From positions 62,001 through 126,000 of the forward strand of contig DWXS01000042.1 in the NCBI GenBank assembly GCA_019119045.1: DNA of 64,000 nucleotides, read 5' to 3'. This stretch comes from Candidatus Mailhella merdavium (GTDB lineage Bacteria; Desulfobacterota; Desulfovibrionia; Desulfovibrionales; Desulfovibrionaceae). Positions 9,524 through 18,715 of this stretch are shown here, one piece after another. The stretch's first letter is position 1, and every line of letters begins with the position of its first letter. The notes under the pieces are model-generated. The model ran no database searches, was not told the origin of the DNA, and saw nothing but the letters and a program-made list of their open reading frames with translations. The position numbers and the translations under genes are program-made.

Positions 9524-10096
9524 ATGAACACACCTCGTATCATCTCACGCACCTGGCCCCGCTGGGGAGCTTCTCATACAAGTCCTGCCACCCGTTCCGA
9601 CAACCTTTCGCCCATGACTCAGCTGCATGACGAAATAGACCGCCTGTTCAACGGCATGTTCGGCGGGATGGTCGCCCCCTGGGACAATTTCTATACGGAT
9701 ATGATGCCCGACAATGCCCGTAAGGCTCTGGCGGATGTAACCATCAGTCCCAATGTGGAACTGACCAGCGACGACAAGGCCTATACGCTTACGGCGGAAT
9801 TGCCCGGCGTTGATCCTGCGGACGTGAAACTGGAAGTACGCGACAACATGCTCTTCCTGCGCGGTGAAAAGAAACGTGATGACGCTCCGAAGCAGGAAGG
9901 CGAAAACAAGGACGAACGTCGCATTCATGTCACAGAGCGGGCGTACGGCTCTTTTGAAAGAGCAATGACGCTTCCTGAAGACGCCAACGTCGAAGCCATC
10001 AAGGCCAGTCATAAGGATGGCGTACTCACCGTGGTCATTCCCCGCAAGGCGGATGAAGCTCCCAAGTCGCGCACCATTGAAGTGACACGCGCCTAA
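9524..10096 (+). CDS. Hsp20 / alpha-crystallin family small heat-shock protein
   Basis: 190 residues. Start at 9524 with an AGGAGG-type site upstream. The N-terminal 70 residues are variable (RTWPRWG, a DEIDRLFNGMFGG stretch, as in class A sHsps). The alpha-crystallin domain covers about 75-175, with AELPGVDPADVKLEV, LFLRGEKK, a FERAMTLPEDAN stretch and the hallmark DGVLTVVIP. A short C-terminal tail contains an IEV that could act as the I-x-I/V oligomer anchor. It acts as an ATP-independent holdase in the cytoplasm. Single gene with its own promoter candidate and a strong terminator. Confidence 0.95.
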   Translation: MNTPRIISRTWPRWGASHTSPATRSDNLSPMTQLHDEIDRLFNGMFGGMVAPWDNFYTDMMPDNARKALADVTISPNVELTSDDKAYTLTAELPGVDPADVKLEVRDNMLFLRGEKKRDDAPKQEGENKDERRIHVTERAYGSFERAMTLPEDANVEAIKASHKDGVLTVVIPRKADEAPKSRTIEVTRA

Positions 10097-10140
10097 TTCC
10101 CTCCTCCCTCGCGCTCCGGCGCTCCCTCCCCCGGAGCGCA

Positions 10141-10176
10141 GGCCCCGGCCCCGTATATTGGGCCGGGGCCTTTTTT
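10141..10176 (+). terminator. Strong rho-independent terminator after hsp20
   Basis: An 11-bp perfect GC stem (10141-10151 with 10160-10170), an 8-nt loop and six T residues. The minus-strand gene that converges here ends at 10175, inside the T-run. Confidence 0.92.
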
Positions 10177-10630
10177 ATTCCGGCCAGCGTAAAGGGCAGA
10201 GCGGGGGACAGAGGGGACGGGCAGGCCGCATATCGGCAGAAAGAGATGCTGCTTTTTCCGTATATTCGGCGCGTAAAAGACAACCGACCGCATAGGGAGG
10301 AAACAGTTCCATCCAATCCCTGTCCTCTCCGGAAAGGATCATGCCGACGCAACTGCGGCAGGCCGTACAAAGAGGGGCAGCTTCTCCAGACGTTGCGGAG
10401 ACGGACCTGATTTCCACACGCCTGGAAGGCTCGGCGCGCAGTATACGCATATGTTCAAGGCTTGCCTCTCGCGTTTCGATGAATTCGTCCATGGCCCGTT
10501 CCAGGTCCTGCCCTTTCAGACCGGCCTCTTCCATGAGCAGCCAGGCCGCCTCGCCTCCTACCCGACGATAAAGAGGATGCAAATCGCGCAGAGAGGCTGC
10601 CGTTTCAGTGAACGTATCGGAATGAGACAT
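10175..10630 (-). CDS. Hypothetical protein with a CxxC pair
   Basis: 151 residues, not recognised. The ATG at 10630 has GGAGGA 5 nt upstream, which supports a real gene, and codon use is normal. The N-terminal half is helical and acidic (LRDLHPLYRRVGGEAAWLLMEEAG..., then DEFIETREASLEHMRIL). A single Cys motif, CTACRSC, at about residues 92-98 could bind metal or form a disulfide. No membrane segment or signal peptide. The last 20 residues are Pro/Arg/Cys-rich (PARPLCPPLCPLRWPE) and look unstructured. It converges on hsp20 and shares the terminator region. Confidence 0.7.
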   Translation of the reverse strand: MSHSDTFTETAASLRDLHPLYRRVGGEAAWLLMEEAGLKGQDLERAMDEFIETREASLEHMRILRAEPSRRVEIRSVSATSGEAAPLCTACRSCVGMILSGEDRDWMELFPPYAVGCLLRAEYTEKAASLSADMRPARPLCPPLCPLRWPE

Positions 10631-10929
10631 GGTTCCTCCGGATTTTCCCGTATTGAAAGATGGAAAAAGCCCGTTTTCCTGTCAAGTCCCGGCCCGGACT
10701 TGTCGCCGCGGAGCGTATTTCGTATGCTGCCTTCCCGGAAAGAACAGCGGACTCTTCCGACCATATGCGGAGGGGGCTGCGCACACGAATTTCCAAGCAT
10801 ATCCGTTTTCTGCCGCTGTTTCCCGCGCACGCGGACAATGCGACCGGACGGACTTTCAACCTCTGCAGGCCGGAAAAGGCCGGATATTCATCTTCTCCGG
10901 CGGAACAGCCGGAAAACGGGAGTATATTT

Positions 10930-11406
10930 ATGAGTGTCGACGCCGTACGCGCCTTCCTGAAAGAACAGGGGCTGGAATCGGCCTATCGGGAATTTTCCTC
11001 CTCCAGCGCGACCGTCGCGCTGGCCGCCGCCGTACTGGGCTGTGAAGAAGGGCGCATTGCCAAGACACTGAGCCTGATGACAAAGTCTGGGCCCATCGTC
11101 GTTGTGACCATGGGAACCGCCCGTCTGGACAACCGTAAATATAAGGAACACTTCGGCGAAAAGGCTGTTTTCATCAAGCCCGACGAGCTGGAACAGGCCA
11201 TCGGCCATCCCATGGGCGGCTGCTGTCCCTTTGCCCTGAAGCCCGAAGTCCGCGTTTATCTTGATACCAGTCTGCGGGCCTTTGATCCGGTTTACCCGGC
11301 CGCAGGCGCGCCGAACAACGCTGTCGAGCTGACCCTTGAACAACTGGAACAGCTCACCCGGGGCGAATGGATCGACGTCTGCAAGTCTGCGGAAAGCGGC
11401 CTTTAA
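10930..11406 (+). CDS. YbaK/ProX-type aminoacyl-tRNA deacylase
   Basis: 158 residues from the ATG at 10930 (GGGAG upstream); the frame is open further upstream but without a good site. The fold is that of the YbaK/prolyl-tRNA synthetase editing domain: ALAAAVLGCEEGRIAKTLSL near residues 30-50, a RLDNRKYKEHFG stretch, and the GHPMGGCCPFAL segment near 94-105, which matches the family's substrate loop. Such proteins hydrolyse mischarged tRNA, for example Cys-tRNA(Pro). The exact amino acid cannot be told. sbcD starts 21 nt downstream, so co-transcription is possible though functionally unrelated. Confidence 0.88.
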   Translation: MSVDAVRAFLKEQGLESAYREFSSSSATVALAAAVLGCEEGRIAKTLSLMTKSGPIVVVTMGTARLDNRKYKEHFGEKAVFIKPDELEQAIGHPMGGCCPFALKPEVRVYLDTSLRAFDPVYPAAGAPNNAVELTLEQLEQLTRGEWIDVCKSAESGL

Positions 11407-11427
11407 TCCCTTTTTCTGTTCCATCCC

Positions 11428-12720
11428 ATGCTCATTCTGCACAGTTCCGACTGGCATCTCGGCCGTTCCCTCTTCGGGCGCAGCCGTCATGACGAGTTTG
11501 CAGGCTTCCTCAACTGGCTGACGCAGGTTCTGCATGAACATCGTCCCGACGCGCTGCTGCTTTCCGGCGATATTTTTGATAACGGCACGCCCGGCGTGCG
11601 CTCGCAGGAATTGTATTACAACTTCCTGCGCCGCGCGGCAGATTCTCCCTGCCGTCATGTGGTCATCACGGCGGGCAACCATGATTCCCCTTCCTTCCTT
11701 GACGCCCCCCGCGCGCTGCTCGGCGCATTGCGTGTCCATGTCGTCGGAGCCGCGCTCCCTCCCCCCAGAGCGGAAAACCCGGATCTTCCTTCTCTGCGCG
11801 ACGAGGTTCTTACCCTGCGGGACGAAAAAGGCAAGGCACAGATGATTGTCTGCGCCGTTCCCTTTCTGCGCGATGCAGATTTGCGCACCTCGTCTTCAGG
11901 AGAAAGTCTGTCCGAACGCGAAGCGCGTCTGCGCGAAGGTCTGCAGACCCACTACGCCGCCGTCACGGAGGAAGCCCGGACGCGACGCAACGAAATCGAG
12001 CTTCAGGAAGGCGCGCGAGTTCCCATGGTTGTTATGGGGCATCTTTTTGCCGTCGGCGGAAAAACCGTGGAAGGAGACGGCGTGCGTGATCTTTATGTTG
12101 GTTCGCTGGCCGCCATGCCCGCCTCCGCCTTTCCTCCGGAGGCCGCCTATGTGGCCCTCGGGCATCTGCATATGCCGCAAAGCGTAGGAGGGCTGGAACA
12201 TATACGCTACAGCGGCTCCCCCCTGCCCATGGGCTTCGGCGAGGCCTCACAGCGCAAGGGGGTCTGTCTGGCGCGCCTTGAAGCGGATGCTCCCGCACAG
12301 GTGGATATTCTGCCCGTTCCCTGCTTTCGCCGTCTGGAATCTCTGCGCGGTACGGACGAAGCCATTCTGACCCGTCTGGACTCGCTTCTGAAAAACAACG
12401 AGCAGGCCTGGCTGGAAATCATCCCGGATGCACCCGCCTCTTCTCTGCGCGAAGAGCTTCTGGCCCGAACCAGAGGCAGCGGGCTGGATATCCTGCGTAT
12501 CCGCGTCCCGCAACCCTCCGGCATCGCGCTCGGCGGCGAAGAAAGCGGCGAGGTTCTGGCGGAACTGGACCCGCGCGACGTGTTCGGACGGCTGTTGGAC
12601 TCCCGGCATATCCCGGAAGAACGGCGCGCCGATCTGCGCCTAAGTTATGAGGAACTGCTCCACGAACTGGAACATCGCGCCCCGGAGAACGAGCCATGCG
12701 CATCACCCGAATCCGCCTGA
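11428..12720 (+). CDS. sbcD: DNA repair exonuclease SbcD (Mre11-type nuclease)
   Basis: 430 residues. The metallophosphoesterase motifs are all present: D8-x-H10 in SSDWHLG, GDIFDNG at 47-53, GNHDS at 83-87, GHLF at 204-207 and GHLH at 245-248. With SbcC it forms the ATP-dependent nuclease that opens hairpins and trims protein-blocked DNA ends. The stop codon overlaps the start of sbcC by 25 nt, the usual coupled arrangement. The C-terminal third is the variable capping domain and ends in Glu/Pro-rich sequence. Confidence 0.95.
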   Translation: MLILHSSDWHLGRSLFGRSRHDEFAGFLNWLTQVLHEHRPDALLLSGDIFDNGTPGVRSQELYYNFLRRAADSPCRHVVITAGNHDSPSFLDAPRALLGALRVHVVGAALPPPRAENPDLPSLRDEVLTLRDEKGKAQMIVCAVPFLRDADLRTSSSGESLSEREARLREGLQTHYAAVTEEARTRRNEIELQEGARVPMVVMGHLFAVGGKTVEGDGVRDLYVGSLAAMPASAFPPEAAYVALGHLHMPQSVGGLEHIRYSGSPLPMGFGEASQRKGVCLARLEADAPAQVDILPVPCFRRLESLRGTDEAILTRLDSLLKNNEQAWLEIIPDAPASSLREELLARTRGSGLDILRIRVPQPSGIALGGEESGEVLAELDPRDVFGRLLDSRHIPEERRADLRLSYEELLHELEHRAPENEPCASPESA

Positions 12721-15700
12721 AAAACCTCAATTCTCTCGCCGGAGAGTGGTCGCTCGATCTGGATCGCCCCGAATATACGGACGAGGGCATTTTCGCCATT
12801 ACCGGCCCTACCGGAGCCGGAAAAAGCACCATACTCGACGCCGTATGTCTGGCTCTGTACGGACAGACTCCACGCCTCGGACGCCTGAGCGCAGGGCGCA
12901 ACGACATCATGAGCAGACGCGCCGGAGAATGTTTCGCCGAAGTGGAATTCGAAATCTCCGGACGCCGCTACCGCTGCACCTGGTATCAGCGCCGCGCCCG
13001 GCGCAGGGCGGACGGTCAGCTCCAGGCTCCGACGCATCAGATTGCCGATATCAGCGACGACCCGGAACAGGGCCGGATTCTGGAACAGCACAGCGGCAAA
13101 ACCGTGGACTGCGTTACTCGACTTACCGGTCTGGACTTCGATCGCTTCACCCGCTCCATGTTGCTGGCGCAGGGACGTTTTGCCACATTCCTCAACGCTT
13201 CTCCCTCCGAACGTGCCCCCATTCTGGAACAAATCACGGGCACGTCCGTGTACAGCCTCATTTCCCGTCTTGCTCACGAACGCCTTGGAGAAGAGCGGAC
13301 GCGGCGGGACGCGCTTGCCGCAGAACTGGACGGTCTTCGCCCTCTTACGCCGGAAGAGGAAGCTCTTCTGCGCGAAGAACTGCGCGCCGCAGCGGAGCGC
13401 GACAACATTCTTGCAGCGGAAGAAGAAGCGTTGCATCAGGCTCTGGACTGGCTGAAACGTATGGACGAACTGCGCGAAGCCTGGCTTGAAAGCGGCAGCC
13501 TGGAATCGAAACACAAATCGGCTCTGCTTGCCTTCGTTCCGGACAGGGAACGTCTCAACCGCGCCCGCCGTACCTTTGAACTGGCCGACGACTATGCCGC
13601 CCTGACAAGTATGCGGATGGAAAAGCGCAATGCCGCCCAACTCCTGGAAGCTCTGAAAACGGAGAAGGCAGAACGGGAGACAGGCCTGCGCAACGCAGAA
13701 AATAATTTTGCAGCCGCTCTTGAAGCAGAGCGACAGAGCCGTCAGGAATGGAGCAACGCCCTCCCGCTGCTGCGCTCCGTCCGCGAATATGACGCCCGCC
13801 TGGCGGAGCGGAAAAAGCAGCTGAGCCGGCAGAAAAAGGATACGGAGGCCGCGCGACTGCGCCGCGACGAACATCATCGAGAACGGGAAGCCGGCCTTGC
13901 CGCCGCACAGGTTCTGAAAAAGGAACATGAACGGCTTGATCGCGAGCTTGCCGAAAGCCGCGGGGACGAAGCTCTGGGCGATATTCTGCCGCTGCTGCGC
14001 GAACGCTTCGACACGCTCGCCCTTCGACGTAAAGAGACCCTCGCGGGAGAGAAAGACGCGGCTGCAGCCCGCGTCGCCGAACAGGAGATGCGTCGGAAGG
14101 CGGACAGCACCAAAAGAGAAGCAGAAGCAGCTGCAATTCAGGAACAATCTGTCGGGGCCAAGGTCAAAAAAGCGGAAGAAGAGCTTGCCGCTCTGCTGCA
14201 AGGCGCAAGTCCCGAACAGGTGCGCGCAGAGCTGACGGATAATCGGGAACGTTTCCGCCGTTTCGAGCAGTTGTGCGAATGTGCCGCACGGCGGGACGAG
14301 GCCCTGCAGACCGGGGAAGAACTGGAACGCTCGCGCCGGGAGCTTGAGGCCGGGCTGAACGAGATGGAAAAGGAGCTTCTTTCTCTGCGCAAACAGGAAA
14401 AGCTGCTCGCCGAACACGAAATTCTGTATCTTGAAAATGTCCGTCAGGCCGCAATCATCGCGGGACTGACCGAGCAGCGGGCCGCCCTGCGGAAAGGAGA
14501 GCCCTGTCCTCTGTGCGGATCCCGCGAACATCCCTACGCATCGGGCAATGTTCCCGACGAGCATGAACATCAGGAACGACTGCGCAGGATTCGCGCCGAT
14601 CTGGAGGATATGCGCGCCGGGCTTATGGAAGGGGAAAAACGCCACAGCGCCGCATTGCGCGATCGGGAAAATCTCGCTCTGCGTATTGCGGACTTCAGAA
14701 AACGAGCTGCGGAGGAAGAGGGCATACTCGTGGAATATGCCGCCCGAGCAGGCTTTTCTGCCGAGAGCTTCTGCGGACAGGAGCGCGCAACGCTGGAGCG
14801 CACCCGCACGGATCTTGAAGCGGAACTCCGCGCGGCGGAAAAGCGCAACGAAACACTGGACACGGCGGAACGACGCCTGCGCGAATTACGTCTGACAGCG
14901 CGCGATGCTGCCGAACATCTGGCAAGCGCACGTCTTGAGGCGGAACGCTGCTCCGGCGCGCTTGCCCTGGCCGAATCCACGCTTGCCCGGACATTGCAGA
15001 TTCAGGAGGAACGACGCGACTCTCTGAAAGATGCGGAACAGGCCTGGCACACAGCTCTTGCGCCGCTGTTTCCCTCATCCTCCCCAGAGGAAGAAGAGGC
15101 GCTCCGCGAACTGGAAACCCGAAAGAGACGACGCGAACAGCTCCATATCAACATCCGGGATCTGGAACGAAAACTGGAACGTCAGGACGCCACCCTTGAG
15201 GCATTGGCGGAACGCCAGCGTGCCGACGATCACGAACTCGATACCTCTCTGACGCTTCTGCGCTCCGCAAGAGCGGAACTTCTCAAACTGGAAGGGGAAC
15301 GCCGCGAACTGTTGTGCAGACTGGGGGGCAGTGAAGTTTCCGCCCCCATACTTCCAGATGCGGACGATGTGGAAAAGCGTCTGCAAACAGGGCTTCATGA
15401 AGCGGAAAAGAAACTTCGTCAGACACAGGCAGCGAAGGAAGGGGCTGAACGCGAGCTTGCGCTCATACAGTCCCGTCTGGAAGAACAGCGTCGGAAAGAA
15501 AAGGAACTCGGCGACAGTCTTCTTGAACGGGAAGCGAATTTTTCTGCCCGTCTGTGTTTTCAAGGTTTTGTGGACGAACATGGAAAGAGCGGCGAACGTC
15601 TGTTTCTTGACGCACGCCTGAATGAAGAGGAACGAGAAATTCTGAGCCGCAAAGAGCGGGAACTTGACGAGGAAAACATGCGTCTGACCGCCCGCAGAGA

Positions 15701-16520
15701 AAACCTGAGCTCCCGGCGGAAAGAGCTGGAAGGGAGCCGCCCGGCAACTCTTATTCCGCATCCGTCCTCCCCGCTCTCCTTCACGGAGGACGCGAACCCC
15801 GAACTCCAGCAGGAACAGGAGCTGAAGAACTCTCTTGTCCTACGCCTGAATGAAACGAGAGAATCGCGGGCAAACTTGCAGCGCGAAAGAGGAATGAAAG
15901 AGCAGCGTCTGGACGACGACGCACGCCTGATCCGCGACATGGGGGAAAAACGGGAAATGCTACGCCGGCAGGAGGCGGAATATCGCCGCTGGCAGGATCT
16001 GCATGATCTCATAGGCTCCCATGACGGAGCCAGATTCCGCAATTTTGCTCAGGGCCTCACCTTTGACGCCGTCATTGCACTGGCCAACCGCCAGCTTGCC
16101 CGGATGACGGATCGCTATACGCTGCTGCGTGCGCCTTCCCCGGACGGTGAAGGCGCAAGTCTGGAGCTGGCGGTACGGGATCACTGGCAGGCCGGAGAAA
16201 TACGCACAACCAAAAATCTTTCCGGCGGCGAAAGTTTTCTGGTAAGCCTCGCCCTCGCCCTCGGACTTTCCCGACTTGCCAGCCGGAATATCCGGGTGGA
16301 TTCTCTGTTTCTGGACGAAGGTTTCGGCACTCTGGATTCCGAGGCTCTTGACGTTGCGCTGGATACGCTGGGGAGTCTGCGCCAGGACGGCAAGCTCATC
16401 GGCGTCATATCCCACGTTCCCGCGCTGCGCGATCGCATCGGAACCCGCATCGAACTTAAACGTGGATCCGGCGGATTCAGCACCCTGCACGGCCCGGGAT
16501 GCAGGAGAATAGATACATAA
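12696..16520 (+). CDS. sbcC: DNA repair ATPase SbcC (Rad50-type)
   Basis: 1274 residues. Layout: Walker A GPTGAGKST at 37-45; a very long coiled coil from about 180 to 1100; the zinc hook CPLC at 604-607 in the middle; the return coil; then the ABC signature LSGGES near 1175 and Walker B LFLDEG near 1205 followed by the D-loop. The length is larger than E. coli SbcC (about 1050), owing to a longer coil. It dimerises through the hook and powers the SbcD nuclease. The start overlaps sbcD. The AT-rich island begins immediately after the stop codon. Confidence 0.96.
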   Translation: MRITRIRLKNLNSLAGEWSLDLDRPEYTDEGIFAITGPTGAGKSTILDAVCLALYGQTPRLGRLSAGRNDIMSRRAGECFAEVEFEISGRRYRCTWYQRRARRRADGQLQAPTHQIADISDDPEQGRILEQHSGKTVDCVTRLTGLDFDRFTRSMLLAQGRFATFLNASPSERAPILEQITGTSVYSLISRLAHERLGEERTRRDALAAELDGLRPLTPEEEALLREELRAAAERDNILAAEEEALHQALDWLKRMDELREAWLESGSLESKHKSALLAFVPDRERLNRARRTFELADDYAALTSMRMEKRNAAQLLEALKTEKAERETGLRNAENNFAAALEAERQSRQEWSNALPLLRSVREYDARLAERKKQLSRQKKDTEAARLRRDEHHREREAGLAAAQVLKKEHERLDRELAESRGDEALGDILPLLRERFDTLALRRKETLAGEKDAAAARVAEQEMRRKADSTKREAEAAAIQEQSVGAKVKKAEEELAALLQGASPEQVRAELTDNRERFRRFEQLCECAARRDEALQTGEELERSRRELEAGLNEMEKELLSLRKQEKLLAEHEILYLENVRQAAIIAGLTEQRAALRKGEPCPLCGSREHPYASGNVPDEHEHQERLRRIRADLEDMRAGLMEGEKRHSAALRDRENLALRIADFRKRAAEEEGILVEYAARAGFSAESFCGQERATLERTRTDLEAELRAAEKRNETLDTAERRLRELRLTARDAAEHLASARLEAERCSGALALAESTLARTLQIQEERRDSLKDAEQAWHTALAPLFPSSSPEEEEALRELETRKRRREQLHINIRDLERKLERQDATLEALAERQRADDHELDTSLTLLRSARAELLKLEGERRELLCRLGGSEVSAPILPDADDVEKRLQTGLHEAEKKLRQTQAAKEGAERELALIQSRLEEQRRKEKELGDSLLEREANFSARLCFQGFVDEHGKSGERLFLDARLNEEEREILSRKERELDEENMRLTARRENLSSRRKELEGSRPATLIPHPSSPLSFTEDANPELQQEQELKNSLVLRLNETRESRANLQRERGMKEQRLDDDARLIRDMGEKREMLRRQEAEYRRWQDLHDLIGSHDGARFRNFAQGLTFDAVIALANRQLARMTDRYTLLRAPSPDGEGASLELAVRDHWQAGEIRTTKNLSGGESFLVSLALALGLSRLASRNIRVDSLFLDEGFGTLDSEALDVALDTLGSLRQDGKLIGVISHVPALRDRIGTRIELKRGSGGFSTLHGPGCRRIDT

Positions 16521-16737
16521 CCCACCACAATATTTACTTATTATTTAACTATCCATAGATAGGCAAATTCATATTTCCTCTAAGGACAGTTTTTATTTCG
16601 TAAAATATTCTTCTTAAATTTTTTTTATTTCTTCTGCATGCTAAATGAAATTTTATAAAATGTTCATAAAAACATAAATATTAATAGTATGTTAAAGTTT
16701 TAATCGATATAGCAAATTCATGAGTACTTTTTAAACA

Positions 16738-16790
16738 TTGATGACATCAAATTTTGATTCAACATATATACATCAATAAGATAAATTGAT
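16738..16790. promoter_or_regulatory. Paired TTGAT/ATCAA inverted repeats
   Basis: TTGAT-GAC-ATCAA at 16738-16750 is a perfect dyad with a 3-nt centre. ATCAAT-N7-ATTGAT at 16772-16790 is a perfect dyad with a 7-nt centre. In such AT-rich DNA chance dyads are possible, but two adjacent ones with the same half-site suggest a regulator binding region. Confidence 0.35.
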
Positions 16791-17151
16791 ATAATTATTA
16801 TAAATAAAAAATTATAGCAATATTGACTTTTTTTGAAGCATGAAACTATTTCCGTTCACATGAAAACATATCAATTAATAAAAATAACCGAAATATTTTT
16901 CCTGCCATATTATATATACGACAGGTCGAAGTATTAAAAAATTTATCTATCCGTCTATGTTAATCATACCTTTTTTACATGAATTTTCATAACATTTTAA
17001 CTTCTTGTCATCGTTGCAGCTCTCCAGATTCGCCGTCCACCTTGAACAATTTTTCCCAATATTGTATTTGGAATATTATATACTATATCGAACGGAAATA
17101 AGCATAATTCCCCTCTTATTTCAAACGATTACGATTAATTATTGCTTGAGC

Positions 17152-17184
17152 GATCAATGATGAAACTGTTTGTTTGATCAATGA
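17152..17184. promoter_or_regulatory. Direct repeat GATCAATGA upstream of the lactate operon
   Basis: GATCAATGA occurs at 17152-17160 and again at 17176-17184, a 24-nt period (a little over two helical turns). The second copy sits in a TTGATCAA palindrome (17174-17181). The pair lies about 135-165 nt before the first lactate gene, a plausible activator or repressor position. Confidence 0.35.
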
Positions 17185-17317
17185 AACGAAATTAATTCTT
17201 GCTTTTTTGGACAAATTCTCACACATACTAGAAAGATTGCTGGAAATCCAGCGGGTGCTTCGCCTCATTTTTCAGCGGTCTTGCCCGACTTCTTTCAAAC
17301 AGCTCCAAGGAGGCAGC

Positions 17318-18703
17318 ATGGCAAGTCAGGCTCTTATTAAGGAATTTGAGCAGCTGCTCGGCAAGGAAAACGTATTCAGCTCCGAAGCGGACTGTCAGAC
17401 CTATTCGTACGATTCCGCTGTGCTCAATCCCGTGGTGCCGGCCTTCGTCGTGCGCCCGACCAACACTGAACAGCTCGGGCAATGCGTCAGCAAACTGTAT
17501 GAAAACGGCATTCCCATGACCGTGCGCGGCGCAGGCACCAACCTGTCCGGCGGAACCATTCCGGACAGAAGCGAAAGCGTGGTCATTCTGACCAACGGTC
17601 TGAACCGCATTCTTGAAATCAACGAAAGCGATCTGTACGCCGTCGTGGAATGCGGCGTCGTCACGGCGGACTTTGCCAATGCCGTGGCTGCGAAGAACCT
17701 GCTCTATCCGCCCGATCCCGGTTCGCAGAGCGTGTCCACCATCGGCGGCAATATCGCGGAAAACGCGGGCGGGCTGCGCGGCCTGAAATACGGCGTTACC
17801 AAGGATTATCTCATGGGCGTCGAATTCTTCGACGCCACGGGCGCACTGGTCAAATCCGGTTCCCGTACCGTAAAGTGCGTAACCGGCTACAACCTCGCGG
17901 GTATGCTCACCCAGTCCGAGGGAACGCTGGGAATCATTTCTCAGGCCGTACTCAAGCTGGTTCCCCCGCCCAAGGCATCCAAGGCCATCATGGCGGTATT
18001 CGACGACATCCAGAAAGCCGCCGAATCCGTGGCCGGAATCATTGCTTCCCATATCGTTCCCTGCACGCTGGAACTGCTGGACAACAACACCATCGTGCGC
18101 GTGGACGACTTTACAAAGGCAGGTCTGCCCCGGGACGCGGCGGCCATTCTGCTCATCGAAGTCGACGGGCATCCCGCCCAGGTCGAAGATGAAGCTCTGG
18201 TTGTGGAAAAGGTACTTAAGGAAAACAACGCCACCACAGTGCATGTGGCCAAGGACGCAGAAGAGAAGAACAGACTCTGGGAAGCCCGTCGTATGGCTCT
18301 GCCCGTTCTGGCCCGCTGCAAACCCACAACCGTACTGGAAGACGCCACCGTACCCCGCTCGCAGATACCGGCCATGATGAAAGCCATCAACGAAATTGCG
18401 GCCAAATACCGTCTGGAAGTGGGTACCTTCGGCCATGCCGGAGACGGCAACCTGCATCCCACCTTCCTGTGCGATCGGCGCGACAAGGACGAATTCCACC
18501 GTGTGGAAGAAGCCGTAGACGAAATGTTTGACGTGGCTCTCAAGCTTCAGGGCACCCTGTCCGGCGAACACGGTATCGGTACCGCAAAAGCGAAATGGAT
18601 GGAAAAGGAAACTTCGCGCGGAACCATCCTCTTCTCGCAGCGCCTGCGCCGGGCTCTGGATCCCAAGGGGCTGCTCAACCCCACCAAACTTGTGGGTATT
18701 TAA
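17318..18703 (+). CDS. FAD-linked oxidase, GlcD-like (probable D-lactate dehydrogenase subunit)
   Basis: 461 residues. The ATG at 17318 follows AAGGAGG; an earlier in-frame ATG at 17174 lies in the AT-rich island. The FAD-binding domain spans about 35-215 with RGAGTNLSGG near 69, GGNIAENAGG near 145 and the EGTLGI turn; the C-terminal substrate domain has HAGDGNLHP and LSGEHGIG. This is the GlcD/D-2-hydroxyacid dehydrogenase family. A partner Fe-S subunit follows 12 nt later. In Desulfovibrio the equivalent pair sits in the organic-acid oxidation cluster and is taken as D-lactate dehydrogenase; glycolate is the alternative substrate. Confidence 0.9.
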   Translation: MASQALIKEFEQLLGKENVFSSEADCQTYSYDSAVLNPVVPAFVVRPTNTEQLGQCVSKLYENGIPMTVRGAGTNLSGGTIPDRSESVVILTNGLNRILEINESDLYAVVECGVVTADFANAVAAKNLLYPPDPGSQSVSTIGGNIAENAGGLRGLKYGVTKDYLMGVEFFDATGALVKSGSRTVKCVTGYNLAGMLTQSEGTLGIISQAVLKLVPPPKASKAIMAVFDDIQKAAESVAGIIASHIVPCTLELLDNNTIVRVDDFTKAGLPRDAAAILLIEVDGHPAQVEDEALVVEKVLKENNATTVHVAKDAEEKNRLWEARRMALPVLARCKPTTVLEDATVPRSQIPAMMKAINEIAAKYRLEVGTFGHAGDGNLHPTFLCDRRDKDEFHRVEEAVDEMFDVALKLQGTLSGEHGIGTAKAKWMEKETSRGTILFSQRLRRALDPKGLLNPTKLVGI

Positions 18704-18715
18704 GGAAGGCACGAC

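Larger units (their letters stand above)
16521..17317. other. AT-rich intergenic island upstream of the lactate operon
   Basis: 797 bp without a credible gene. By eye G+C is roughly a quarter, far below the flanking genes, with many A- and T-tracts. It starts just after sbcC and ends at the ribosome site of the first lactate gene. It contains several TTGAT/ATCAA motifs (separate entries). It probably holds the operon promoter and regulator sites; no hexamer pair with ideal spacing was found. Confidence 0.7.

Noticed and set aside
12645..14645. Long minus-strand open frame (666 codons) opposite sbcD/sbcC
   Set aside because: It lies entirely antisense to a clear SbcC coding region; long antisense frames are expected in GC-rich genes with strong codon bias. 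No family resemblance.
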